A stretch of DNA of 64,000 nucleotides from Styela clava (taxonomy: Eukaryota > Chordata > Ascidiacea > Stolidobranchia > Styelidae): assembly GCF_964204865.1 (NCBI RefSeq), contig NC_135252.1, forward strand, positions 4,836,001-4,900,000, in the 5' to 3' direction. Under the pieces are notes generated by a model. That model was not told where the DNA came from. It did no database searches and saw only the letters and a list, made by a program, of their open reading frames with translations. The position numbers and the translations under genes are program-made. Positions 1-13,261 of the stretch are shown here, in pieces. Position 1 is the first letter of the stretch. Every line of letters starts with the position of its first letter.

Positions 1-1412
1 TAAACATTACAAAATTAAATAGTGTTTGTCAAATTAATCATTAAAAATCAACTGCACGATGTTTGGTTCGGGAAACACGGATTCTTCCTGAACATGAACT
101 GCAAATAATTTGTTTCTTGATGCCGTAAAATTGTTTATAATTTAACAAATTGTTTCAAACAAGTAACTACTAAATTTCAGTCCATTTATTTTTCTAGTTG
201 GCGTCGCTTGAATGACTATGACCAAGCCTACACGATTTATCTTTTACGCGCTTCGTTGCCATTTTTAAGCGAACTGCCTACATTTATTCTTTTATGGTCG
301 ATATTATGTGACGATCAAAAATTTATACGCTTGAATCACCTTGAGAGCCCAAGTTGTGGATGGGCTTTGTAAGGAAATAAGTTTAATTTGTGTGCTGTAG
401 CTGTAGAACATACAAGGGAGACATAAGCTTAGAACTTGCGGCATCATAGTCATAATCAATAAGAAGTGTAGATTTTTTTGAAATTTGTAATTTTCTAGAA
501 ACTACGCTCTGCATGCACTGCCCTCTCAAAAGGATAATCAAAAGTTATTAATTTTCAAAATTGGAATACTAGAAATTCAACTTCACAGCGTTTTAGCGGA
601 CTTGCGTTTGGGGAGGGACTGAATTCTATCGAGCCCTAAAATACAATCCCGAACTCGATCTAACATTAACTTGTTTTATGAAGATTCGAACATTTAAAAT
701 AACAATTCGATCCAAAATATCAATTACCTTAGACAGATCTACAGCCCTGGGGAAACATATGCTTGTTGAGTTGCGGGGTACATTGAGCTAAGATTTCTGA
801 AACCACGAGAAGAAGTTTTACATTAAACATTGTTCCCCTGCTTGGCAGGCAGTACGCTAAGTATGTAGCAGCACTGATATCTAACCCGTTGTCTGGATTG
901 CTGTCCAACTGTCTTCTACGCAAGAGTCAAATAGCGATTGGAACATACATCCATACACATTCCTAACTATTAGATTGTATATTCTGCATTTCAAGTAGGT
1001 GGTGCGATAGCCTATATAGTCGATTGGTTTACGCGTTGGGTTAAATCATGTTTACATTGCATGCTTTGTGTTCGTGGACATTATTAGCATCGCTGATTAA
1101 TCAGAAAAGCGTACTGTTTAAAAGTTTTACTAGACTTTCACAGTAGCTTCCATGGTAATTATATTTGACCAATCGATTGTTGACCAAAACTGAGACAGTG
1201 GCATGTTGAAATGAACATTATCACTGGAATATGTGAACAAATGTGATTTATTATAACTATAAATAAGATCAATCAGTATCTATAATTTGGGAAAGTAAAC
1301 CATTTTATAAATAACTATATACGTTGAATTTAGCAGTAACATAATTGACTTTTATATCATCAGTAATCGTTGTCCAATGTCTGTATGAAATAGAATTGGT
1401 ATTTTGGATATT
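1..1412. other. Upstream region, no gene recognised
   Basis: AT-rich sequence without an ORF that carries a recognisable motif. It presumably includes the promoter and 5' UTR of the rolling-stone-like gene starting at 1413, but no clear TATA box or initiator could be singled out. Confidence 0.5.
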
Positions 1413-3898
1413 ATGGGGAAAAATATTTGCTCACAGCAGTTTACTTTCAAGAACTTTGGTTTTCGATGTAAAGAAGATGAGAAAAATCTATTTTTCAGAT
1501 CACAGGTAAGATATAGTTTATAACGATTGATGAAAGTACAATTTCTGCTTCATGTCTAACTCGGTGACAGTAACTATAGTACGAATAAAAACGATAATTT
1601 TAGTATACCCGTGATTGAGGAATTTTTAGTCCCTTTACCGATGCTATGTGTGACGCCGATATTTATAATAATAATATCAATTTGCTGAAGTTTTGTGTTA
1701 ACAACATTAACCAGTAGTGAATTTAATCGACTAAATTGTAATATTATAAATAGGATTTGTAAAACTATATAATAAAAGATATTAGTGTATTATACATTGC
1801 CCAACTCAGTCGAAATCTTAACCCCCCCTTGTATAGTATAGACCAGGGGTGGGCAAGATTTTTAGAGCAGGGGCCAATTTTGCTCATCTAGACTGGCGGG
1901 CCATGTAAGTGTGACGTAAGGGTAACATTTTATGAACAATATTTACAGTGTTACAAAAGCAAGAGTGGAAAACAATAAGCTTTGTGCCAAAACTAAATTT
2001 AATCGCAATTCTAACAAATTCCTTGAGTTATTTTTTAGCTAAAACATCAAAATTAGTTTCCATTTCGGTTATGGCGAGATCAGGCGGGCTAGATTTAATT
2101 ACCCCACGGGCCGTAGTTTGCCCGTGTCAGGTACAGACTATCAAATGTCTAAAATGTTCAGTATATTTTATACTTTTTGTATTTTCATTGCCCGGAGTTT
2201 TTTTTCCAATGCCTCGTATTGGGATAACGACGCCGCGTCTGTTTTTCTATACTATCTAAATATGAATTATTTTTTTGCAGTGGGGAAGCGACCGCACACT
2301 ATTCTTTTTGTATCGTCTCTTCATGACTTTATACTCTTTCGGATGGCTACTTGCATATATGATTGTTCGAGGTATTTACAATATTGGTGCTCTGCAGAGA
2401 AGTTATCAATACCTAACACAATGGTCGAACGTTATGGCTACGATATACTTCGCACTCGCATGTGGACTGTCAATTGTTGGCCTCGTCAAAAACAAGAGAT
2501 CAAACCGAACTGAATCTGGTAAGAGTATCATTCTATATTGGTTTAGATTACTTAATAATTCATAGTAAATGAAATATATGGATACGTAATTTTACTGCAA
2601 CTATGATAGGTTCCAACAGAAACAATAGATTGGAGCGTATTTGACAGCCAGGTATTGTGAATGAAAAGCAATATATATAAATGGTGACCGTACATTTGAA
2701 CCCATGTACATTTGAACCCATGCGTATATCCACGGGTTCAATCTATCTGCGGGTGCTAAAACCCATGGGTTAGGGTTAGTATGGGTTTAACTATCCGTGA
2801 AACAAAAAAAATTCCATAGGTGCAATAGCATACAGGTGAAATTGTCATGGGTTCAAATGTACGTGGGTTCAAATGTAATGGAACCTATATAAATATACTG
2901 AAAATGATGATATTCAAATTTATTTTGCGCTAAAGATTTGGTTTCTGCGAGACTAACTACTTATCCTTCTTCTATGCTTTTGTGCCGGCGGATCCGTATG
3001 CATATAATGCAAGGATGCTGTAGCAAGAGTAAAGATAACTAAACTAAGTAATTCAAGAGTCAATTCAATTCAATTCAACAGAAATATATTTGTGTTAGTG
3101 TGCAGCAAGACTCTTGAATCACTTCAAATTTATTGATCCAATATCAATTACTTCATTTATTCGAGTGCGTAATAATTTTTTCTTTCGTCAAAAAACTAAC
3201 AAAGGTCCTAAAAGTATTGAATTTACTATTGATTTGATTTTGCCACTTCCAACAAAAGCAATTATGTTGTATTATAAATAAGCGTGAAAATACTATGCCT
3301 GTTTATATATAACGTTATTACTTCTGTCCTATATTTAGGAGCTATCAAGTTTTTACGGACCTTAACCTGGATGATTTGGACAATGTCGTCTCTCATGATA
3401 CTCATAGTTGTTATTACATATTGGGCTCTATTGTGGAAAAATGAATCACCGGAAAATCGGAGGGATCCATTCAATTTTCACCGGCATCTGGTTGTTGCCA
3501 TAATGATCGTAATCGATGTGTTCGTCGCTGGATTTCCTATTCGTCTGCTTCATTTTGTTTACGGCATTGTCATTGCTTGTCTGTACTCGGTAATGACTGT
3601 GATAGTACATGCCGCGGGAGTAAACTCAGCTATATATGGATTTCTAAATTGGGCAGAGAATCCTGGTTTAACGGCAGGGATAGCAGTAGCGTTTTCAGTT
3701 CTTGGACCTATATTACTTCATTGTATTATTTTTGGCCTTTACTGCTTACGTTTACAAATTTACAAATGCACATGTCCTCCCGACGAAAGAGTTAAACAAA
3801 ATGTCCGCGCGATAGCATACTCACATTCAGATGAACACAACGGCGCCGTCGATAATCCTGCTTTTGACCGCGACAGATTTCAGGAAAAAATTGTTTGA
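1413..3898 (+). CDS. Rolling-stone-like multi-pass membrane protein
   Basis: Three exons: 1413-1505, 2281-2518 and 3339-3898 (phases 0 and 1), 891 nt, 296 aa. Exon 1 encodes a short cytosolic N-terminus beginning MGKNICSQQF. Exon 2 begins WGSDRTLFFLYRLF, a hydrophobic segment (about residues 36-58), followed by a second one (about 75-95). Exon 3 adds several more, with the pattern WMIWTMSSLMILIVVITYW and a later ENPGLTAG motif, then a polar tail with CTCPPDE and NPAFDRDRF. Length, topology and the FLYR/W-rich first segments fit the rolling stone (rost) family, known in Drosophila for a role in myoblast fusion and present as small families in other invertebrates. Introns 1 and 2 each contain a miniature transposon. 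The family call comes from pattern recognition; the cellular role here is unknown. Confidence 0.82.
1844..2130 (+). mobile_element. hAT-like non-autonomous element in intron 1
   Basis: Starts CAGGGGTGGGCAAG and ends with a degenerate inverted copy (GTTTGCCCGTGTCAG). It is flanked by GTATAGAC (1836-1843) and GTACAGAC (2131-2138), an 8-bp duplication with one mismatch. It has no transposase ORF. An inverted relative lies at 49696-50001. The CAGGGGTGGGCAA end type and 8-bp duplication are characteristic of hAT elements. Confidence 0.8.
2683..2885 (+). mobile_element. Mutator-like MITE, copy 1 (intron 2)
   Basis: A 203-bp element bounded by GGTGACC and GGAACC, with near-palindromic arms containing TACATTTGAACCCA and its complement, each in tandem. 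It is flanked on both sides by TATATAAAT (9 bp), although this flank is low complexity. The same element in opposite orientation lies at 58001-58203, where the 9-bp duplication is unambiguous. It has no coding capacity. Confidence 0.85.
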
Positions 3899-6800
3899 AA
3901 CATTTGTGTTGTTTTCTACTGCCACCTGTTGTTATGAATACACACATTGACGCATAACGCACACTGAGTATATGCAAATGAGACAGGACTTAAAACTTCA
4001 ATGTTAATTTATATCCTTCAAGTTTCGTTTGATCTGCATTGTAAGGAAAAAATAACCCTTTCGTGCTCAAACTATGAAATAATCGTTTGTTTAGATTTGA
4101 AAAACACAAAACAGATTTCATTAAAAAAATACGCAACTTTTAGGGTACTTTTATAGATACCTCTGGTGCAAAGTTGCCTCTCAACACCCGCATTCACAAT
4201 ATGTTATATTCGAAAACAGGGAGTTGAACCTATGAGTGGATGGCGGCACAGTTTTCACAATAGTTTAGATACTGTTACGCGCATGTCACTAACATATTCC
4301 ACCATATATATTATAAATTTTTTACTTTATATAGCATTTTTAAATTAATTTTGTAAATACAATGAATAGGTCAAATATAGGATTGTGCTGCAATTAATAT
4401 TTTATAAAAATGCCAAAAAAGGTTGTTTTAAGTTTCGGGCGAAAATCGGTCTAATTCACAAGTGAAAGAAACAACATCAGTGTAGTATCAAAAACCAGTC
4501 TAAGACAGATACATAAACCCTGCCGGAGGTGCTTTAAGACTATTTTTATGATTAGAATATTTTTGATTTTGAATCATTTTTAGCATGAACGTTAGCACTT
4601 GCCAATCGCCTCCAAATTTCATTATATTTATATTTCTTAAAAGATAATTTCATCAGGTTAGCTTCTGAAATATACAACTTCAATAACAAGAAGTCAGGGA
4701 GAGGTTAATTGCTTACTCATATCATGAAAATGAACGTGTTTCGTCTACTAATGAAAAACAATCGTTTGTTCACAGGGGTTTTCCATACCATAAAATACCC
4801 GCGACCAAGTATATTATATGTCTCATTCTACTACGTCTACAACTTCGTCTTAAAAAGCTAACCTAAACACAGATTTACACAAGAGATTAGTGTGGGATAT
4901 AAACAATTAGTCGTACAAACCAAACCAGTACTGTTAGGTCAGGGGACTAACTGGAGAACCAATAGCTAATATAGAAGATTTTTCATAGATTGTTTTCAAA
5001 CTGAACGTTCACATGTTGTGTTCTAATAAAATGACTTGGCAATCATATTTTAAACGAATTATTGGCAGCAATTTTGTTTTTATACCCAGCAGATGGATTT
5101 CCTGAATATCCTTGTCTGATTATTACACGTTCCAAGTAGCCGTGCTTACGCCAACCTGAAATTTCTTAAAAAAATAACTTGTGGCCTAACGCAGTAAGCA
5201 CGTTCGCCGATGCCCCGGTTATCTTGCGTTGCTATTTTGCGTCTCTTCGTCGTATGGTAGTTCACCATTAGGTTTCGTAATCGGAGTCTGGATTTAGCTC
5301 GTTTCTAATATTTTGTCTTTGGAGCCAGAATCACTCTTTTGGTGAACCTAACTGGAGTAGGTAAAGTTCGACTTATGTTAAATAGGGATTGCCTATACGC
5401 CAAAGTTTTTAGAGCAAATATTTGGGTCTGCGGAAGTCAGATTTGGAAATGTTTTGGATCCGAATATGAGGTTCACTCGACTTCGTATCGCCGTTACACG
5501 ATTACGAATTCATCAATCAACTACATCCGGACATTGAAGACAATGTTACGTTTTGGTAAGTATTACCATGTGCGGTGCAGAAATGAATGAATGGCATAAT
5601 ATAGGTAAGGGTTGGTTGTGCAGAAATGGAAATAACAATTCTAGTTTGTTACAATGATATCACCATGAATATTATCAAATATTTACAACATTCATTGATC
5701 ATTTGATCATTCACGCAGCGAGGGCTCGTTTACTAACATGAATCAATTTTCCACCAAATTAGTTTCCAATCTCAAACAATTGGAGACAACAAAATATCCA
5801 AAATCAGTCACTTATAATAAAACTCGGTTATTTGTAATTATGCTAAATAACCCAATACTTTTGAAAATTTCAAGTTGGTCGTTCTTTAGATTGAACACAC
5901 TCGATATAAGATTGTGTAGTAAATTTCAATAACTGGAATCACAATTGAAACTATATAAAATTTTTCAAATCCACCTTCAACTTTAATGAATTATTCATAC
6001 ACATTTTGTTTTGAATACATTTTGTAAGTTGTAAACATACACGAGGGATATATTACAATTCATCAGAAGTTGAAAATTACACTCTGAATAGAACTTCATG
6101 TGTCGGATTTTTTTAAATCTGACTAGACTATGATATTGCATTAGTATAGCAGATTAGTATAACTTCTAACTATTTTGCGTAAACGTTTTACGTTACGTTA
6201 TTTTAAATTAATTTTCAGGCAAAAAATGAGCCGACGTACTTTTTACGCAATGTCCAGAAAAATTGGCCTACGTTACGTGCGCGTTTATAATGCGTACTTT
6301 GAGCACAAATTTGAGTTCAAAGAAATATAAGTTTAATTGCGTCGCCGTCAATCGAAATAAATCTTTGAAATAAAGACGTTTACTCGTGAAGACATTGTAG
6401 TAGCGCGAACGTTGGTGTGGAGATTCGGGGAAAAGTGTGTTTTCTTATTTTTCAAGAAAACAAATAATCCGGTTCTGGCAATAGGTATAGCCGTCCATGC
6501 CTGGGGCTAATGATATTGTTTTGTTGAAATCTTGAACACTGGTTTTTGCGTACAACGATAATCTTTGTCGCCGTCGTCTGTTATACGGGAAATGAAATGG
6601 CATTTGCCATTGCTAGTTTCAGGATAAAGGTGGCCGAGAGCGTACTGTTATTTCTGTTCAACAAGTGCTGATATTTCAATTCCTACGATCATCTAACCCA
6701 TCGCATATATACCCATATAAGTATCACATATATATATATCATTTAAATGAAAAATATAGTATTCAAAAATAGTCTCTCTCAAATGCTTTTACGTATTTGC

Positions 6801-9800
6801 ATGTAGAGTCATTCAAAAATTTCAAAACAAAGCGTACTGCTTAAAGTAACATGTATGTTTCACTTTTGCAGTAACTGTATTGCATATCCGCAATCGCGTC
6901 GAAATTGTTTTATGAGTATCACTATGAAATATGCAAATCTGGATACCGAAAAGAATTACTTTTCCATCATTTTCTAACATTAAAGTTAAATTTAGTTTTT
7001 GAGTTTAGATCAAACGGTAGAATACAAAACGAGAAAAAGAGAGATTCACGAACAAATGCTAAGGTAGCCTACCATTAGTGCGGTTTTTGTTATTGCTATT
7101 TAAGGATTAAATTTCGTGACGTAACAAGTCCGAGGGATAATTATCAGAATCACATACTATACAGTCAGAATGACGCGGCTAAGAATGAAAACTGTTGGCC
7201 AGTTATATTTCAAGCGTATTCTTGAAGATTTTGTGATTGAGGAATTCCAACCATTAGTTTAAATAAAGATATCAGCTCAGCACAGACACAAATGAAAAAT
7301 CTGGGAATAGATAATAATAATATGAGGTTATGTGAACTGATTTTCATTCACATTTTAGAAAGAAAGAAATTTTTGTAAAAATATTGTTGAAATCCTGCAT
7401 AAGGTAAAATCAACAAAAAAAAATAGTTGTGAGCGGAACACTGCAATGTTTCTGCACATTAAAATGGCTTTCAGTTGATGTATATTGTATATTATTGAGT
7501 GAATTAATTCGGAATATTATTATTATTTCGGAATTTTTAAACGTACATCCCCTATATTCATGCCACGACGCGTGTTGCCTTAGCATTGTTACGCGCTTGA
7601 TTTTAACGTTAGTGCAGAAGATTACAAATATAGATTGCAGATTTTGTGTTGCGTCACAATGAAAGTGTATTCCTAAATAAAGTAAACGAAGCTAGCAACA
7701 ATGTGACGCTATAGTAACAAAAGGAGACTCTAAGACGTTGTGAGGCGCGAGAAGAGGTCATGACCCAATGGTTTCTATGAAGGCGCGCCAGCAGGGGCGT
7801 ATCCAGGGGGAAAGGGTTGCGAGTTGCGAAAAATCCGAACCAAATCTATTTATGATCTGGCAGTCGATGGCGTATTTTATGTCCGCAGATTGCTATAGTA
7901 TTTTAGAGCAGTAATGCTTTATTTTACCGTGAGTTGACGCAAAGGCGAGTTATGCTAAACACACTCAAATTAATACCCTAAGACATTTCAAATGTTGGCA
8001 TCGGACATGGTTTGTATAGTTAACGCAACAGAAAAATCGTTATCCACTGAAAAAAATTGCTGTTTTAACGAGTGGCGTAATCGGGATCGTTTTAGAAGTT
8101 GTTACACGAGGATTTTCGAATCCGATCCCCCCCCCCCCTTTTAAATCCTGATTACGCCCCTGCGTGCTAGTAGTTTGCAAGCATTGCCACAAAGGCGCCT
8201 ATTTATACAATTTTTTTCTACATTGCCGAATATTTCAATATGCAAAATTGGATTTTTCGTGAAGTGGATCATATCGTGAAATGCGTCGCTATACGTCGAA
8301 ACTTTTGAGTTGACACGAGCAATAACGTCAATTGCTTCATGTCAAAATATGAGTAATACTGTAAGATTCATGCCAGTGAATTCATGTCAGTGACGGATTT
8401 TCACTAAACACTATTTATTTAACGTCGACCCAGTCTCAGCTATGAATTAGAAATAACGTATTTGTATGTATTTTGTAAATCCAGATCCATGGATTTTAAT
8501 TGATGTTAATTTAGATACTTTTTTAATGCGGTGCAGATAAAGTATCTACAAAATATATTTGATTGCAGATAAGTTTTTATTTGAGCATCATGAAATCATA
8601 AATAACGATTTAAAGTATTTTAAACTATGGCTTGTTCAGATAACCACGCCGCAGAGGGTATGAAATGCAGGTCCCATTCATTTGAAACATTCACCATTTC
8701 CTGCCATACGCTGTCGATGCAATAAATTTGCCACAAATTAAGTCTATAAAGTCTTTACACGACAGGTACACATTTTCAATTTGACTAGTAAATTCTGGGT
8801 GACTAAACATGATGCCACAACTAATAATTAGGTTGTGTATTTGTAGTTTATAAAACGCAAAATTTTATTAGATGCTAGGGTGCGTCTATTTTTATTCGCA
8901 GGAAGTCAAATATGTAAATGCGCGTGTGCGTATATGAAAATATGACGCTTATCGCACGGCGTCATGTGCGGAAGTGAACCAGCGCAAACTTACCGATATC
9001 TATAATAGGCAGCTGAAGTACTTTCCAAATTTATACGTAATTCACAATGGTGACGATTTACTCACAAGAATATAATAACAGCGAGGAAAAATGAGACCAA
9101 TTAGTTAAGGTAGAGGTAGGAAAGAAATTGCCGTAGCCTGGAAACAAATTTGAGGAGAAAATCCAAAGTCGAGTAAATGACAGATAAAGTTGTAATCCGT
9201 GGCTTTGTAATCTATATATATGTTTTATTTCCAACTTATAATCCTGAAGAAAAATGAAATTGTATTAAAAATAACGAAACTGACAATGAGTGCAATTATA
9301 AATGCATAAAATCCAGTTTCTGACGTATAAGGTACTACTTGCTTCATTCAAATTAAAATAAAAAAAGATAGATTGATTTTAAAATCAATCACTTGAAAAA
9401 TGTTTTATTGGATTTGGACGCTAAAATGCAATTTAGAAAGGTTGATTTTGTCTGATTGATATCGTCTTGTGGTTCCTATTTGGCATAGTTACATATCTTA
9501 CATTTTCAAACTGAAGATAAATGAAACGTTTTATCCAATAATCTGTAACGTAAAATTGATTTGTACGAAACAAATCGAATGAACTTCTGTCATTATGTCG
9601 TGTAAATTAAAGCATACTTTGAGACAATGCCAAACTCTTAGTACACGGCCTTCACTTTGTTCCGCATGTTCGTTCGCATTTATGTTTTATACAAAGACTT
9701 GCCCTTGCGTGTCTTTGGTAAAAAAAATTGACAATCATCAGATACTTACATCATTCGTGTTCAAAATAATGTATCGCTTTGTAAAAATTGTAGGTCTTCC

Positions 9801-12800
9801 TCGCATGGACCGTGGGAAGTTTGTTTTCAAGTAATGGCCTAAATACCGAACTGTTATTTGACAGAGTACAGACAAGAGAGTTACGACCTCTGGTGCATTA
9901 TGCACCACAAATAGACTTAAGTAAAAATATGACAGGTCACAAATAAACAACCCCGTCATTCTAATATAAAATCTTCATGGCATATAACATCGATGAAATA
10001 TGCATGCAATATCACATTATGGCTATTGTTTTTAATTCATTAAGGGAAGGAAGTCATCATAACATAACTATGTCACTATTTGCTATATGACTATCTGTAT
10101 TGTATAGAATCTAGGTTACACTATGTACGATGAAAGTTGTGTTTTATTGTTTGCTCGTAAAAACGTATGTAATTCTCCATCAAACAATTATATTTTACGT
10201 TTTTTTGTGAAAGTCACTTTTTATACATTACACACAAATATTAGACATGGCTTTGTCAAATTTACGTACCATTTTAAAGTCGATAATTTTAACGATACAT
10301 AGAAAACATGATTGAAGTACAAGTACTGATTAAATTGCGACATATTGTTGTTACAATATTTTACAGCGTTAATCCCCGACTGCATAATACTGTTATAGAT
10401 TGTAATATTGTAATTACTTTAATCAAATTGCGATAATGTTTCAAATAGGAATGATTATTTGTGTATAGATATCAAACTCACATATACACATGCATAATAA
10501 ATAAAACATGGTGGTCTCTTTGTATTCTGAAAGATTATTTTTCGTGTAATATTATCGGTCCGTCACTCTCATACGCTGTTTGATGATTGGAAAGACAGGT
10601 GTGCTTTAATTGATGTGATTATCATAATGTTATTATGCATATAACAAGCTTCGATGTATACATACTACAGAAAATTCAGTATAATAGTATTTGCTTTTAT
10701 CAGTATTTCAATCGATAATTTTCATCGCTTTTGGTAGTATTTCTATGAAGCTTTTCTCCTTAAAAAGGTTGATATTTTTCGAAGTTAACTAGGCAAATTC
10801 AATGAAAATTTATATACACGATTGCCTCATTGTTGGTTGTATATCATATATATGATTGTCAATTGCATTTCTGTAGGAGTGATATTCAGAAAGAAAGGCT
10901 TCATTGAGTCATTAATTGAAAAAAAAAATTACTTTTTTCGTATTATCTTTAATTTCAATCAAATGGATAATTTTCGTATATTAGCGCTACCCAAATTTTT
11001 GGTTATTTCTTTGATGCGCCCTTAGTTGGAAGAGCTTGGAAATGCTATGTAATATGCTATAGTAATTTAATAGACACAGAATTGAAATGTTGTATGGAGA
11101 ACATTTTAAATGCATTTGGTTTAATCATCTAAAAAATTAAATACGTTTCCATGTTTTCTGTTGCTATGTTATCCACTGTTTCAGACCATGTCCCGTGCTT
11201 GAAAGAAGCAAATAATAGTTTTTTTTTCTGAAATTCAATTTACTTTCAAATGCCACAAAATTTACTTTATATTTTATTCCCAATTGTAAATAATAAATAA
11301 AGTATTTAATATTTTAAAACAATCGCTTTATAAAAGATAATAGATTTGTAATCAGTACGCAGTACTTAATATTTAATATGAGAAACAACACTGAACCGTT
11401 GTTGATAAATATATGTAAACCTGCATATTTGTTTTTAGTATTTAGCAATTATCGCATATTACAGCGATGTGCAGAATTTACAAAGCACGACAAGACAAGT
11501 TAATTGCTGTAATACACATTAAAGGCGAGCCATTGTTATATTTTATGAAGAGCTTTGCACATTCGTTTCAAACATAGATATATATATAGAAGCGAGAAAA
11601 TTCACCCAAGAATAAAGTTACGACATGGGTCACATTGGCATTGAACAGATGAGATCTTTCCAGGCATAGAGATTGAAAATCTTTCAGGTTGAGAGTTGAT
11701 GCATGATCAAAAAGTTAAGTGGGAAATTCTTAAACAACCGAATTGAATACTTTCAACCAATGAAACATGACACATGCGTTACTTCTTATGGAGTGACACG
11801 GGGAAGACAAATGTGTATTAAAAACAATGATCGATAATAATCTCTTTGACAGTAATCTATAAGTACCCATTAATTTTGTAAATCATTCATATTAAGCAGC
11901 ACAAACAACGTACGTTATTTTCAATTCGTTTTAAGCGCTTTAAAATTAACTAAAGGTCCCGGTTTGCTATAAAAGATATAAACACAACACAATATCATTG
12001 TTGAAGAGTGTGTTGTGGCGCATGTATACGGTTGAATTGTTGGAAAGTCATTCACTCATTTGAGTGTGTCGGTTTTTCGCTTAGCTTAGAAGTTCACCTG
12101 ATTTGGTAATCTAGCAATGAAATATTACTCACTGTTCTTTCAAATTAGTAAATAGCATTTTGAAATGGTTAGTTTCTAGCTCCTAATTAATGCGGAGCAA
12201 TTGCAAAATAATATTAACTTTGGACTAAAATCGCGGTATATTACTAGATGACAAGTTGAAAAAGCGCAATGCATATTTCGAATACTCCCAATAAATGCTT
12301 GATATTTACCCAAAACCAAGAGGGGGACGAGAAAATATAACTGAATTCAGCAAGTAGTTGCCCAGTGATGTTAAAAAGGATCATTAGTTTAAACATACTT
12401 CATTCTCTAATTTGATGGCTATGTGCTCTGATTTTAACGATTTGTTTATTAGCCAATTTCATTAAATTAAATCATCAAAGCCGTGCTGGGATGTGAGCAG
12501 ATCGGCATAGATTTTAAAGTCCGGATTTATGCACATAATTAGTGTGTTTTGTACTCTCAGATTCGTGCAAAACCTTAATAAATTAATTAGGCCCATTTCA
12601 ATGATTTAAATGTAGGATGATGATTTAATGCCTAGGTAATTATCTCATGCTATTGTCTTATATTCGTGAGACAATTTGTTATTTCAAGTGTACGTCTGTA
12701 CCATCTGGAATATTATATTAAAAATACTCCCGATTCATTAACCGGAACCTCACGAACGAGCTTTGGTCGTATAAACCATATAGTTATATAGAATATTGTC

Positions 12801-13261
12801 AGGTATATTTGATTGTTTTTGGAAACATCTATACTCGGTCCCTAGCATGTTAATTCCTTATGTCACGAATATTGAATATACTAATTTTAGCAGTTTGCGT
12901 CCTCGTAGCGTTCGAGAGCTAATTTTCTTTCAAAATTGAAGTTTACAAAAATATTAAGCACGCGATATGCCTTTGTTGTAATGCTAAAATTCAAAATTCG
13001 CTAAAAAACAGTTGTATCATTCTAGTGAATGTCTAAGCCAGACTAAATTGAGTTGAGCTTTTTTGCCGCGACGAAATCAAATCTAATAGCAAGGCTATAG
13101 CAATGTTACAAATCTGCAATTTTGCTAAGATTTTTTTTAAATAATATACACAGCCATTATCATTTCTATGATAATTTTTATTTAGTCTGAATAGTTTTTA
13201 GCTATACTATAAGCTTGAATTTGAAACTATTGTTTCTTCACCAATTAGTAAGTTGGAAACA
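3899..13261. other. Long region without a recognised gene
   Basis: About 9.4 kb of AT-rich sequence between the rolling-stone-like gene and the GPCR. Short ORFs are scattered through it but none shows a domain, a convincing splice partner or biased composition. One transposon copy is recognised at 7792-8162. A 20-bp perfect palindrome (GATTGATTTTAAAATCAATC) sits near 9370. A 34-codon ORF at about 6227, followed by AATAAA motifs, was seen but not accepted as a gene. Confidence 0.5.
7792..8162. mobile_element. hAT-like non-autonomous element
   Basis: 371 bp starting CAGGGGCGTATCC and ending GATTACGCCCCTG, so the ends are inverted copies. Flanks CGCGCCAG and CGTGCTAG match at 6 of 8 positions, consistent with an old 8-bp target duplication. 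It contains a C-homopolymer but no transposase. Confidence 0.65.

Noticed and set aside
5339-5590. 83-codon ORF ending at a GTAAGT donor-like site
   Set aside because: No domain, no in-phase partner exon; an ATG-bearing first exon of the GPCR was considered here but the exon at 13262 fits in phase.
6227-6330. 34-codon ORF starting MSRRTFYAMSRK, followed closely by AATAAA motifs
   Set aside because: Too short, no upstream exon found, and the surrounding ACGT-rich sequence gives overlapping chance frames.
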